Assembly (NCBI RefSeq): GCF_036231355.1
Contig: NZ_CP109496.1
Span: forward strand, 496,001 to 560,000
Length of the DNA: 64,000 nucleotides
Direction of reading: 5' to 3'
Source of the DNA: Streptomyces sp. NBC_01431
Lineage (GTDB): Bacteria > Actinomycetota > Actinomycetes > Streptomycetales > Streptomycetaceae
The notes below the pieces were generated by a model. That model ran no database searches, had not been told where the DNA came from, and worked only from the letters and a program-made list of their open reading frames with translations. Below are positions 1-8,559 of the stretch, piece after piece. Position 1 is the stretch's first letter. Each line of letters starts with the position of its first letter. Made by a program: the position numbers and the translations under genes.

Positions 1-33
1 GCAGCGGCGGTTCCTAAGACGTGTCCTACATGT

Positions 34-175
34 TCATTTGAGGAAGCCTTCGTAGCAGCAGATGGCTGCGGCGAAGCCGAGAAAGGCCAGGCGGTTCCGA
101 GGGCGCGGCGTTCGCAGCGGTGGTTGAGCCGACGGTAGTCGGTCAGCCAGGACATCGTCCTCTCACCGACGCGTG
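34..175 (-). pseudogene. IS5-family transposase 3' end, degenerate
   Basis: Read on the minus strand, this begins with ERTMSWLTDYRRLNHRCERR, the conserved C-terminal region of IS5/IS1182-like DDE transposases (E of the catalytic triad plus the Y/R-rich helix). A one-base shift follows, after which the other frame continues RLAFLGFAAAICCYEGFLK and stops at 34-36. No upstream catalytic DD part is present, so this is the scar of an insertion sequence, not a working element. Frameshift and absent 5' part are seen directly; the family name is from pattern recognition. Confidence 0.65.
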
Positions 176-479
176 GCTGTCTCGCGACCACGGGGCGGTG
201 CGCGACCACAGGGCGGTGCGCGGTTACCGCGACCGTATCCGCGCCGGGGGCGGCCGCCAGGCCTGGTCGCACTGTTCCCCACCCGCGAAAGCTTGGTGGG
301 CTACCTCCTTGACGGACACCACAAGCCCGCCGCGTACGAGCAGACCGGGACCCCTCCGCTGGTCATCAAACTGACCCCCAAGTGCCCCGCCCCATCCGGC
401 GCAAGACCTTGACTGGGTCCAGGGCATTCTCCGACAGCGCACCCCAGCATCAGGGCGACGCACTGGGCAGGGCCCTCTC
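176..479. other. No recognisable gene
   Basis: About 300 bases between the transposase scar and the next reading frame. Short open frames exist on both strands, but none has a ribosome site, a recognisable motif or consistent codon bias. It may be further IS or flanking debris. Confidence 0.4.
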
Positions 480-656
480 CTACCCGCAGGCGGAATCCGT
501 CTGACTCACCTGGGCAGCACCGCGGCCTTCCTCACGCCAGTGTCGGATCCCGGTGTGGGACCTCACCCTCCCGCTCACCCCGTCGCTGTAACGGACGGTG
601 CACACCTGCCCCGGCTGGGCCGGGCACTGCGCACACGCGGTCTCGATCCAGACCAC
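480..656 (-). CDS. Zinc-ribbon-like small hypothetical protein (possibly a fragment)
   Basis: The frame carries ETACAQCPAQPGQVC followed by a basic stretch and RSHTGIRHW. This C-x2-C-x6-C plus His pattern resembles the small zinc-ribbon domains common in streptomycete hypothetical proteins. The GTG at 656 is the only ordinary start codon near the domain. The open frame continues upstream to an ATG at 875, but that would cross the operator pair at 752-800 and overlap the start of the hydrolase, so a long form is unlikely. No ribosome site is evident. It could be a truncated gene linked to the adjacent transposase scar. Function unknown. Confidence 0.3.
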   Translation of the reverse strand: MVWIETACAQCPAQPGQVCTVRYSDGVSGRVRSHTGIRHWREEGRGAAQVSQTDSACG

Positions 657-751
657 CGCCGGATCCGCACACGCAGCGCGATAGGCCCGCGAAACGGCGG
701 AGGCGTCAGGCTTCCGCTGCCCAGTCAGACGCTCGGGCAGCAGCCAGGCGT

Positions 752-800
752 TTTGCTCAGTCCGAGCAAAGTGCCGGACGGTCTGCTCAGCCCGAGCAAA
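752..800. promoter_or_regulatory. Pair of operator-like palindromes upstream of the hydrolase
   Basis: Two near-identical inverted repeats: TTTGCTC-N5-GAGCAAA at 752-770 (perfect 7-5-7) and TCTGCTC-N5-GAGCAAA at 782-800 (one mismatch). Their centres lie 30 bp apart, about three helical turns, which places both on one DNA face. They sit 41-89 bp upstream of the hydrolase ATG. This arrangement is typical of cooperative dimer binding by TetR- or GntR-type repressors; no such regulator gene lies next to it. Confidence 0.55.
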
Positions 801-840
801 GTACTGTGCTCGCCGACACCTGAGTTGAGGAAACCAGCCG

Positions 841-1632
841 ATGACATACACGACGACACCCGACGGTACCCGCATCGCCTACCAACTCCAGGGCGAAGGG
901 CCAGTGTTGGTCCTGTTGGCGGGCCAGGCCAACAACCACCACTGGTGGGACTCGGTCCGCACAGACTTCCACCCCGCCCGCAGCACCCTCACCCTCGACT
1001 ACCGCGGCACCGGCCAAAGCGACAAGCCCAACACCCCCCACAGCACCGAACTCTTCGCCCAGGACGCCATCGCCGTCCTCGACGACCTCGGCATCCACCG
1101 GGCCGACATCTACGGCACGTCCATGGGCGGCCGCGTAGCCCAGCAACTCGCCGCCCGCCACCCGCACCGAGTCGGCGCACTCATCCTCGGCTGCACCTCA
1201 CCCGGCGGCCGGCACAGCATGGAACGCGGCAACGACGTCCGCCAGGCCCTGGCCCAGACTCAGCCCGGAGCCGCGCGCCAGGCCCTGCTGGAGCTCATGT
1301 ACACGCCCCGCTGGCTCGCCGACCACCCCGGCCCGCACCACACCCTCGGCGACCCCGGCATGCCGGCCCACTCCCGCCGCCGCCACCTCGCAGCCAGCAA
1401 CCGGCACAACGCCTGGGACCTGCTGCCCAGCATCAGCGCACCCACCCTGGTCCTCCACGGAACCGACGACCTCCTCAACCCCACCGCCAACGCCCCTCTG
1501 CTCGCGGACCGCATCCCAGACGCCCGACTCCACCTGATCCCCGATACCCGCCACGCCTACTTCGAGGAAGCCCGCACCCACACCAGCCCCCTGGCCCTGG
1601 ACTTCCTCACCACTGCCTCGCACCAGCCGTAG
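841..1632 (+). CDS. Alpha/beta-fold hydrolase
   Basis: A 263-residue cytoplasmic alpha/beta hydrolase of usual length for the family. The nucleophile elbow is GTSMGG with Ser94. The acid is likely Asp209 or Asp210 in HGTDD, and the catalytic His is His238 in DTRHAYF. An oxyanion region near LLAGQ (residues 25-29) replaces the commoner HGG. The helical cap, about residues 125-190, is rich in His and Arg. Substrate cannot be deduced; relatives include esterases, lactonases, epoxide hydrolases and haloperoxidase-like enzymes. ATG 841 agrees with the family N-terminus; the upstream GTTGAGGAAACC gives a usable ribosome site. It is a single gene likely controlled through the palindromes at 752-800. 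Confidence 0.85.
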   Translation: MTYTTTPDGTRIAYQLQGEGPVLVLLAGQANNHHWWDSVRTDFHPARSTLTLDYRGTGQSDKPNTPHSTELFAQDAIAVLDDLGIHRADIYGTSMGGRVAQQLAARHPHRVGALILGCTSPGGRHSMERGNDVRQALAQTQPGAARQALLELMYTPRWLADHPGPHHTLGDPGMPAHSRRRHLAASNRHNAWDLLPSISAPTLVLHGTDDLLNPTANAPLLADRIPDARLHLIPDTRHAYFEEARTHTSPLALDFLTTASHQP

Positions 1633-1955
1633 AAGCGCGCCGGTCCCGCCCGCCGCTCACCCCGCCCGTCGGCAAACGTTGGCACCCGGAGTGCACTAGC
1701 CATGGGGCTTGCGGGGACGATGGGTGAGTTCGTGCGCAAATGGAGTCCAGGTCAGCCGGGCTGAACCTGCGGAGGCCCGCCCCTGGGTGAGGTACTGCCG
1801 AACCATTGGTGCCGCGCCGCCAGGGGCTCCGCGGTTTGCAGAGACAGATCGGTATCCCGGTCCCGGCGGTGATGGCTTGGTGCTTGGCCATCTCCCAACC
1901 CCGGTCCCCGACTGGCGTCGCGGCGCCCCACTCCCTAAACCCTGGCGGGGACGGG
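1633..1955. other. No recognisable gene
   Basis: Convergent intergenic stretch between the hydrolase and the minus-strand secreted protein. Open frames here lack motifs and ribosome sites. No strong hairpin was found. Confidence 0.4.
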
Positions 1956-2384
1956 TCACTTCACCTCCACCCTGACTTTCCAGGGCACGACGACGAGCGG
2001 GCAGAGCTTGCCCCGGTCTGGGCGGCAGTGTCGCTGAGCGCTGAGGGTGGTGGTGCCGTTCTTCACGGCACGGAACCGCGCGGTCGCGTCCCCCCTCGGG
2101 GTCGTGACCCCCTTGATCCGGTGGAGCACGCTGGAGTCGCTCACCGGGATGCTCCAGGTGTAGTTGAGCCCGTGGTCGCGGTGGCCGGTGAGGATGACTT
2201 CGATGCCGTCGCCCGTATGCGCGAACACGGTCCTGCCGTTGTCCGCGTTCGTGAGAGCAACGCGCTCGGCCACCCGGTGCGGTGTCTGGCTGTGAGCAGC
2301 CGCCGGCGCTGCCGCAGATGTCATCACGGCAGTGGTTCCAGCGCACAGCCGTCCAGCTGTCCCCTCCAGCCCGCAGCCGTTCAC
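1956..2384 (-). CDS. Small secreted protein, chagasin-like inhibitor fold suspected
   Basis: A 142-residue protein with an Ala-rich export-like N-terminus ending near APAAAHSQ (about residue 32). A compact beta-rich domain follows, with VALTNADNGRTV, HTGDGIEVILTG, NYTWSIP and GTTTLSAQRHC. A loop leading to an aromatic (NYTW), a central strand and a terminal W-x-V-x-V strand resemble the I42 (chagasin-type) cysteine-protease inhibitor and related secreted beta-sandwich domains. Two Cys in the last third could form a disulfide. The N-terminus has a weak signal-peptide core, so the true start may differ from ATG 2384. Similarity to I42 is an impression, not a demonstrated match. Confidence 0.5.
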   Translation of the reverse strand: MNGCGLEGTAGRLCAGTTAVMTSAAAPAAAHSQTPHRVAERVALTNADNGRTVFAHTGDGIEVILTGHRDHGLNYTWSIPVSDSSVLHRIKGVTTPRGDATARFRAVKNGTTTLSAQRHCRPDRGKLCPLVVVPWKVRVEVK

Positions 2385-2678
2385 CGTGTCGGCCAGGATC
2401 CAACGGGATGCAGATCACACGGCGAGCCCCTGGGTTACGGCTCTCGATTCCCCTACGGTTGTCCGCATAGCACACAAAACGGACTATTTGCGTTCGGTTC
2501 GTCACGCGGAGTGGTCGTACCAGGAGAGCAAGCGCATCGGAGGCCGACGTCGTCACGGCGGCCTGAGCCCGCGATAACGACCGCGCAGCCCGCTCCCCGC
2601 CCCCGCCGTGTGCGGCACACCACCACCCATCACCGCTGAACAGGCATGCCCGCCGGGGTGCCGTTGGAGGGACCTGCT

Positions 2679-3608
2679 GTGGCATTGGCCAGTGCGAAGA
2701 AGGCGGCAGCCGCCGTTGCGGTGACGCTCACCGGAGCCACCCTGGCGGCGTGCGGAGCGCATGCGGCGCAGACGTCGGCGGCAGAGCCGCCCTCCGCCTC
2801 GGCTACCCGGTCCACCGTCGCCGCAGGCCCGGCCTCCGCTTCCCCGACCCCGTCGCACAGCGCGCCGTCCTCGGCGTCGAGTGCCGCGCCGTCATCCTCG
2901 TCGCCCGCCACCCCCTCCTCCTCGGCCACGCCCTCCTCCTCGGCCGTCTCACCGAGTGGCCTGGCCGGCGCTTCCATCGGCTCCTCGAGCGGGTTCAAGG
3001 TGAGCAACGCGCTGCTTCAGTTCGGCACCCAGGGAGGCGGCAGGTCGGTCGCGCTGACCTTCGACGACGGCCCGGACCCACGCTGGACGCCGCAGGTACT
3101 GGCGCTACTGGCCCAGCACCACGCCAAGGCCACGTTCTGCGAGATAGGCCCGAACGCACAGCGCTACCCCTACCTGACCAAGTCGATAGCCGACGCCGGT
3201 AACCGACTGTGCGACCACTCCGTACACCACAACGAGCGCCAGAGCAGCATGCCCCTGGACTACAACGTCCACGAGATAGCCGACGCCCAGCGGGAAATAT
3301 CCGACGCGGCCGAGCCCGGGGCCAAGCTCTGGTACTACCGGGCACCCGGCGGTGACTTCAAACCCGTCATCCGAGACATCGCCGCTCAGCACGGACTCCG
3401 GCCGATCGGCTGGAGCGACGACTCCGACGACTGGAAGCGACCGGGCGTCGAGAGCATCCTGCAGAACATCAACCGGAACCTGCAGCCGGGCTCGATCATC
3501 CTGATGCACGACGGCGGTGGCGACCGCTCGCAGAGCGTCGAAGCGCTCGCCAAGCTGCTGGATCAGCTGGACGCCCAGGGCTACGCCTACAGCTTCCCGA
3601 CCCGCTGA
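2679..3608 (+). CDS. Polysaccharide deacetylase lipoprotein (NodB/CE4)
   Basis: Secreted deacetylase expected to remove acetyl or formyl groups from peptidoglycan, chitin or other cell-surface glycans. GTG 2679 is chosen over the upstream ATG 2646 because GGAGGGA lies 7 bases before it and the protein then opens with a proper signal: KK n-region, hydrophobic core and lipobox TLAAC (Cys25). About 75 residues of Ser/Pro/Ala-rich linker follow. The CE4 domain has TFDDGPD (catalytic and metal Asp about 129-130), metal-binding H-x3-H in DHSVHH (about 180/184) and RAPGGDF. Ends with LMHDGGGDR, the usual motif with the catalytic-support His. About 309 residues; monocistronic. Confidence 0.88.
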   Translation: MALASAKKAAAAVAVTLTGATLAACGAHAAQTSAAEPPSASATRSTVAAGPASASPTPSHSAPSSASSAAPSSSSPATPSSSATPSSSAVSPSGLAGASIGSSSGFKVSNALLQFGTQGGGRSVALTFDDGPDPRWTPQVLALLAQHHAKATFCEIGPNAQRYPYLTKSIADAGNRLCDHSVHHNERQSSMPLDYNVHEIADAQREISDAAEPGAKLWYYRAPGGDFKPVIRDIAAQHGLRPIGWSDDSDDWKRPGVESILQNINRNLQPGSIILMHDGGGDRSQSVEALAKLLDQLDAQGYAYSFPTR

Positions 3609-3715
3609 GCCCCCCAACTCGCACCCTCCGGTATCGGGGTGAACCTGCATCGCAGCCACCCGCACGCCGCTAGACCTACGTGCCGGGCACCGCGCCGCAG
3701 CCACCACGGCCGGGA

Positions 3716-3743
3716 GCCGCCCAGTTGGCTGTGGCTGGGCGGC
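3716..3743 (-). terminator. Hairpin after the uptake operon
   Basis: GCCGCCCAG (3716-3724) pairs perfectly with CTGGGCGGC (3735-3743) across a 10-base loop. It lies 18 bases downstream of the minus-strand substrate-binding gene stop and fits a U-tract-poor actinomycete terminator. Confidence 0.55.
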
Positions 3744-3761
3744 CCCGCAAACGGTGAAGGC

Positions 3762-4856
3762 TCAGCCGTTCGGCCCTGCCGGGGTCGTGGTGGTCTTGAA
3801 GCCCTCGGTCTTGTTGGCCTTGATGGCGAAGTCGTTGGTGAACGTCTTGCTGAGGTCCACCGAGCCCTTCACGGTGCCCACCAGCTTCTCGGTCGCCAGA
3901 GAGGTCGTCGGACCGCCGGCCGGCATGAGGCCGTCCGGGAGGAACTGGCCCTTGTCCTTGGTCAGGGCCGAGATGTAGTCGGCCTTGGTGACCAGCTGGT
4001 TCTGCACGTACGACGCCGGCAGCTCGTTCGCGATGTCGGCCGCGGTGTGGGTGTTGATCCAGTGCATGGTGGCGACCAGCGCGTCGACGACCTTCTGCGT
4101 AGCGTCCTGGTGCGAGTTCACCCAGTCGGTGCGGGCGATCACACTGGCAGCGGGATAGGCACCTCCCAACGCCGCCGTGGCGCCGGCCGTGGTGGCCAGG
4201 TCGATCGTGGAAGTGCCGATGCCCTTCTTCTCTATCGCGGCCACCGTCGGCTGCGTCGTCATGACGCAGTCGACCTTGCCGTTCTGTAGCGCGGCGATGG
4301 CGGTGGAGCCGCCGCCGACGCCGATCCGGTGGAACTGGCTGGTCTCGACGCCCTTCTTGACGGCCAGGAACTGGGTGAGGGTGTCGGTGCCCGAACCCAG
4401 GTCGGTGATGCCGAGGGTCTTTCCGTTGAAGTCGGCGCCCGAGTGGACGCCCGACTTGCTGGTGCACATCTCGCGCTCGCCCGGCGCGCCGGAGAGCTGG
4501 ACGATGCCCTCGACCGCCTTGCCCTTCGCCTGGAACTCGATCGTGTGGTTGTACCAGGCGCCCGCCATGTCCACCTGCCCCGAGGCCATGGCTTCCTCAG
4601 CGCCGACACCGCCGTCCTGCTCGGTGCTCAGCTGCACCTTGACGCCGTACTTCTTGTAGTAGCCGAGGTTCTCGGCAAGTTCGTACGGCAGGTAGATCTG
4701 CTTGTCGATGCCGCCGACCATGAGCTTGACGGTCGGCGTGCCGCCGGAGCCGCTGCTCGCGGAGGTGCTGCCTGAGTTGCCGGAACAGGCGCTGACCGCG
4801 CCGAGAGCGAGAACGGTGAGGATGGACGCGGCGACGGCGACGGGTCGTCTGGACAT
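3762..4856 (-). CDS. ABC transporter substrate-binding lipoprotein (NMT1/SsuA-like)
   Basis: Periplasm-facing ligand binder of an uptake ABC system, 364 residues. ATG 4856 gives MSRRPVAVAAS, then a hydrophobic core and lipobox (GAVSAC, Cys24); AAGGA lies upstream. The mature part has the features of the NMT1/THI5-like and nitrate/sulfonate/taurine family: LPYELAENLGYYKKYGVKV, GAWYNHTIEFQAKGK, GKTLGITDLGSGTD and a C-terminal helical portion. Ligands of this family include taurine, alkylsulfonates, nitrate, pyrimidine precursors and aromatic acids, so the substrate is not assigned. It is the last gene of a minus-strand operon with the permease and ATPase. Confidence 0.87.
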   Translation of the reverse strand: MSRRPVAVAASILTVLALGAVSACSGNSGSTSASSGSGGTPTVKLMVGGIDKQIYLPYELAENLGYYKKYGVKVQLSTEQDGGVGAEEAMASGQVDMAGAWYNHTIEFQAKGKAVEGIVQLSGAPGEREMCTSKSGVHSGADFNGKTLGITDLGSGTDTLTQFLAVKKGVETSQFHRIGVGGGSTAIAALQNGKVDCVMTTQPTVAAIEKKGIGTSTIDLATTAGATAALGGAYPAASVIARTDWVNSHQDATQKVVDALVATMHWINTHTAADIANELPASYVQNQLVTKADYISALTKDKGQFLPDGLMPAGGPTTSLATEKLVGTVKGSVDLSKTFTNDFAIKANKTEGFKTTTTPAGPNG

Positions 4857-4916
4857 GGCTGGCCACATTCCTTTGGTTGAGGTGGTGCGCGGAGGTACAG
4901 CGGGGAGGGACGGAGG

Positions 4917-5798
4917 TCAGATGGCGTTCGACGCCTCGGTCGGTGTCGGCGGGCGCCAGGACAGCAGCCGGTGCTCCAGCTTGGCGATCATCCACTCGGC
5001 ACCGAGCACGATCACCGAGATGACGAGCATCGTCGCGAACACGCCGTTGGGGTCGAACTGGTTCTGCGCGGTCTTGATGACCAGGCCGAGGCCGCTCTGC
5101 GCGCCGAGCACCTCACCGACCAGCGCGCCGACGATGGCGAAGCCGAAGGCGCTGTGCAGACTGGCGATGATCCAGGTGAGCGCGGACGGCACGATGACGT
5201 GCCGGGTGATCTGCGTCTGGGAGGCGCCCAGGACCTTGGCGTTGGCGAGGATGTTGCGGTCGACCTCACGGACACCCTGGAAGGCGTTGAAGAAGACGAT
5301 GAAGAACACAAGAACCGCGGCGAGCAGGATCTTCGGCAGCACACCGATGCCGAACGCCACGATGAAGATCGAGCCGAGGACGATGCGCGGTATCGCGTTC
5401 ACCATCTTGATGTAGGGGCCGAGCACGTCGGAGAGGTAGCGGCTCTGGCCCATCGCGACGCCGAAGACCACTCCGGCGACGGACCCGACGGCGAAGCCGG
5501 CGAGCGCCTCCTGAATCGTGGTCCAGATGTTTGAGTAGAAGGACCCGAACTCGGTGCCGTGCTGGAAGAAGTCGACCAGCCGCTTGGCGATGCCGGACGG
5601 CTGTCCGAAGAAGAACGGGTCGACGATCCCCCAGGCGGTGAACGCCTGCCAGCCGCCGATGACGAAGACCGCGAGGCCGATGCGGCCCGCCCACACCAGC
5701 GCGACGCGGCGCCGGACGGCACGCCTGGCGGCGGCCGTGGTCGCGGCGTGTGTGCTGCCGGTGATCGGAGCGGGGGAAACGGTGGACGTCGTACTCAT
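4917..5798 (-). CDS. ABC transporter permease (SsuC/TauC-like)
   Basis: A 293-residue inner-membrane permease of the nitrate/sulfonate/taurine type. About six membrane spans are visible after an N-terminal basic segment (ARRAVRRRVALVW). The EAA loop that contacts the ATPase is recognisable as NAKVLGASQTQ with RHVIVPSA following it. The end LEHRLLSWRP is characteristic of this subfamily. Its ATG overlaps the ATPase stop codon (ATGA at 5795-5798), indicating translational coupling, and the substrate-binding gene follows about 60 bases downstream. Confidence 0.92.
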   Translation of the reverse strand: MSTTSTVSPAPITGSTHAATTAAARRAVRRRVALVWAGRIGLAVFVIGGWQAFTAWGIVDPFFFGQPSGIAKRLVDFFQHGTEFGSFYSNIWTTIQEALAGFAVGSVAGVVFGVAMGQSRYLSDVLGPYIKMVNAIPRIVLGSIFIVAFGIGVLPKILLAAVLVFFIVFFNAFQGVREVDRNILANAKVLGASQTQITRHVIVPSALTWIIASLHSAFGFAIVGALVGEVLGAQSGLGLVIKTAQNQFDPNGVFATMLVISVIVLGAEWMIAKLEHRLLSWRPPTPTEASNAI

Positions 5799-6658
5799 GC
5801 TGTCTTACCTCCTGCGGTGCGTGCGTAGGCGCGCTCCACCTCCTCCCGCAGCGAATCCCAGATCTGGTGCTGAAGTTCGATGAAACGGGGCTGGAAGCGG
5901 ATCTCCTGGACCGAGCCGCGCGGGCGCGGCAGGTCAATGTCGAAGACCGCCTTGACCGAGCCGGGTCCGGACGTCATGACGACGACCCGGTCGGCGAGCG
6001 CCACGGCCTCGTCGAGGTCGTGGGTGATGAAGATGACGGATGGACGGATCTGCTCCCACAGCCCGAGCAGTTCGGTCGACATGATCGCCTTGGTCTGCAC
6101 GTCCAAGGCGCCGAACGGCTCGTCCATGATCAGGATCTTGGGTTCGTTGATCAGCGCCGCGGCCATCGCCACGCGCTTGCGCATGCCGCCTGAGAGCTGG
6201 TGCGGGTAGCGGTCCTCGAACCCGGTCAGGCCCACCCGGCGCAGCCAGTCGCGTGCCGAGGCCTGGGCCTTCTGCTTGGGGACACCGCGGAAGACCGGGC
6301 CCATCAGCACGTTGCCGAGGACGGTCTTCCAGGGCAGCAGCGCGTCGGTCTGGAACATGAAGCTGACACCGTCGGCGACGCCGTCCACTTCACGGCCGCC
6401 GACTTTCACCGATCCCTCGCTGGGCCGGTCGAGCCCCGACACCATGCTCAGCGTCGTCGACTTGCCGCAGCCGGTCGGACCCACCACCGCACAGAACTGG
6501 CCCGGCTCCACGGTGAACGACACGTCCTGCAGTGCCGTGAACACCTCACCCGCAGGGGTCAGAAATCGTTTGGTGAGCCCGGAAATCTCGACTCGGGCGC
6601 TGTCCTGGCCGACTTTCTCGGCGACCGGACTCACCGCCGCATCGTTTCGTGAAGCCAT
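5795..6658 (-). CDS. ABC transporter ATP-binding protein (SsuB/TauB-like)
   Basis: Nucleotide-binding subunit powering the adjacent permease. Walker A GPTGCGKST (residues 60-68), signature LSGGMRKR (155-162), Walker B ILIMDE (175-180) and the switch His in FITHDLDEA are all intact. 287 residues from ATG 6658, which has AAGGAG 11 bases upstream; an upstream in-frame ATG at 6739 has no such site. First gene of the operon, divergent from the two-component system at 6895, which may control it. Confidence 0.92.
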   Translation of the reverse strand: MASRNDAAVSPVAEKVGQDSARVEISGLTKRFLTPAGEVFTALQDVSFTVEPGQFCAVVGPTGCGKSTTLSMVSGLDRPSEGSVKVGGREVDGVADGVSFMFQTDALLPWKTVLGNVLMGPVFRGVPKQKAQASARDWLRRVGLTGFEDRYPHQLSGGMRKRVAMAAALINEPKILIMDEPFGALDVQTKAIMSTELLGLWEQIRPSVIFITHDLDEAVALADRVVVMTSGPGSVKAVFDIDLPRPRGSVQEIRFQPRFIELQHQIWDSLREEVERAYARTAGGKTA

Positions 6659-6719
6659 CTGGGGCCGTCTCCTTTCCTGACCTCGGAGGTCGAGGAAGGC
6701 AGACGCTAAAGGCCGCTCG

Positions 6720-6770
6720 GTATTACGTCGCTGTTCCACACGTAACTCGCGTTAGCCGTGTTAACGGGGG
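6720..6770. promoter_or_regulatory. Divergent promoter region with repeated TAAC/GTTA boxes
   Basis: Between the ABC operon and the histidine-kinase gene. TAAC-N4-GTTA (6743-6754) is followed at 6760 by GTTAACGG, and the minus strand has TAATAC (6720-6725) as a candidate -10 for the ABC operon. Clustered TAAC half-sites would suit a dimeric response regulator. Seen in sequence; role inferred. Confidence 0.35.
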
Positions 6771-6894
6771 TTCTGCGCGTTCTGCTCAGCGGGCCGGGGG
6801 GTGGGCAAAAGGTCCTCGGTGGGACACAATCACGCCACCACGGGTACGGCGAAGGGTCGGGCCCGGCAGCACGACAAGGGCAAAGGCACCTGTG

Positions 6895-8559
6895 ATGCCC
6901 ATCCGTCTCCGGATCGGCCGCGGCGGGAACGGGAGGCTCTCCGCGCGGATCCTCGCCAGCCAGCTGGCCATCCTGGCTCTCACCGGCGCCATCGGCTTCG
7001 TACTCTTCGCGGTCGCCCAGCGGGCCGAGATCGACCGTGCCTACGAGCAGCGGGCACTGGACATCGCCCGCACCACGGCCGCCGAGCCGCAGGTCCGGCA
7101 GGCCATGGAGTACGGCGACGACGGCGACATCGTGCAGACCACCGCCGAACGGATCCGGAAGGCGTCGGGGGCGTCGTACGTGGTCGTGATCGATCTGCAC
7201 GGCATCCGCCACTCACACCCCGACCCGGCGCTCATCGGCAAGCCGGTGGACGAGCCGATCGTGGTGCTGGACGGCCACCCGCGCACAGGCTCCGACCAGG
7301 GCGCGACCGGGCGTTCCGCCAACGGCAAGGCTCCGCTGTACGGGCCCGCGGGCACACTGGTCGGCGAGGTTTCGGCCGGCATCCCGGAACACGATGTCCT
7401 CGGCGAGCTGTGGCGGGAGCTGCCCACCTTCGGCCTGTATGCCACGATCGCCGTCGCGCTCGGCTCGGCGGCGGCGTTCCTGCTGGCCAGGCGGCTGAAG
7501 CGGTCGACTTTCGGGCTGGAACTGGAGGAGATCGCCGGACTGCTCCAGGACCGCGAGGCCATGCTTCACGGCATCCGCGAGGGCGTGATCGCCTTCGATC
7601 CCGACGGCCGGATCACGGTGGTCAACGACGAGGCCCGCGACCTGCTCGGCCTCGGCACGGCGCTCGGCAGCAGGCTGGAGGAGCTGTTGCCCGACGGGCG
7701 ACTGCGCCGCGCACTGGACGGCACCCTGACCGGCGCCGACCTCAGCGTGCTGACCGACAACCACTGCCTGGTGGTCAACCGGATGCCGGTGACGTTGCAC
7801 GGCCGTGAGCTGGGCTCCGTGGTCACCGTACGCGACCGCACCGAGCTCATCGGGCTGTTGCGCGAACTGGACTCGGTGCGCGGGCTCACCGACGCCCTGC
7901 GCGCCCAACAGCACGAATTCACCAACCGCATGCACACCGTGGCTGGGCTGCTGGACATCGGCGACCATGACGCCGCCTACGAATACGCCGTCGAGTCGGC
8001 CGGCGCCGACCAGGAGCTGACGGAGTCCGTACGCGAACGGATCGGCAACGCGCTGCTCGTGGGGCTGATCGTCGCCAAGACCACGGTGGCCGCGGAACGC
8101 GGGGTTCGGATGGTGCTCAGCGACGACTCCGCCCTCGGCGAGGACCCGCCGCACCTGCACCGGCTGCTGACCATCGTCGGCAACCTGCTGGACAACGCGA
8201 TCGACGCGGCGGCAGGCGGACCGCCCCCGGAAGGGGGCCGAGAGGTGGAGCTCTCGCTGATCGAGGCCGTCGACCAAGTGATGGTGCGGGTCGCGGACAG
8301 CGGCCCGGGGATTCCGCCCGGCGCAGGCGAGTCGATCTTCGAGGACGGCTGGTCGACCCGGCCCGACCGCGGCACCGCTCGGCGCGGGCTGGGGCTGGCC
8401 CTCGTCCACCGGCTGACACAGCGGCATGGCGGGACGATCACGGTCAGCGAGGGGCCGGGCGCGGTCTTCACGGTGGCAATGGCACTGCCGGATGCCACAC
8501 CGGTACCCGTCCACGCAGAGTCCACGATGGCCTCGCCGACAAGAGGTGACCACGGATGA
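6895..8559 (+). CDS. Sensor histidine kinase, CitA/DcuS-like
   Basis: Membrane sensor of about 554 residues. ATG 6895 (GTG 6892 abuts it) gives a short basic N-terminus then TM1 (SQLAILALTGAIGFVLFAVA). An extracytoplasmic sensor domain of about 140 residues follows, then TM2 (FGLYATIAVALGSAAAFLLA), a PAS domain (GVIAFDPDGRITVVNDEARD), a phospho-acceptor helix with QHEFTNRMHTVAGLLD and an HATPase domain with NLLDNAIDAA, DSGPGIP and GLGLALV. The QHEF-N motif and layout are those of citrate/C4-dicarboxylate sensors. The start fits because an upstream extension to 6649 would overlap the divergent ABC gene. It overlaps the response regulator by ATGA. Confidence 0.9.
   Translation: MPIRLRIGRGGNGRLSARILASQLAILALTGAIGFVLFAVAQRAEIDRAYEQRALDIARTTAAEPQVRQAMEYGDDGDIVQTTAERIRKASGASYVVVIDLHGIRHSHPDPALIGKPVDEPIVVLDGHPRTGSDQGATGRSANGKAPLYGPAGTLVGEVSAGIPEHDVLGELWRELPTFGLYATIAVALGSAAAFLLARRLKRSTFGLELEEIAGLLQDREAMLHGIREGVIAFDPDGRITVVNDEARDLLGLGTALGSRLEELLPDGRLRRALDGTLTGADLSVLTDNHCLVVNRMPVTLHGRELGSVVTVRDRTELIGLLRELDSVRGLTDALRAQQHEFTNRMHTVAGLLDIGDHDAAYEYAVESAGADQELTESVRERIGNALLVGLIVAKTTVAAERGVRMVLSDDSALGEDPPHLHRLLTIVGNLLDNAIDAAAGGPPPEGGREVELSLIEAVDQVMVRVADSGPGIPPGAGESIFEDGWSTRPDRGTARRGLGLALVHRLTQRHGGTITVSEGPGAVFTVAMALPDATPVPVHAESTMASPTRGDHG

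Noticed and set aside
1696..2685. 330-codon minus-strand frame overlapping the secreted protein
   Set aside because: Crosses into the deacetylase region, low complexity, different frame from the credible 1956-2384 protein.
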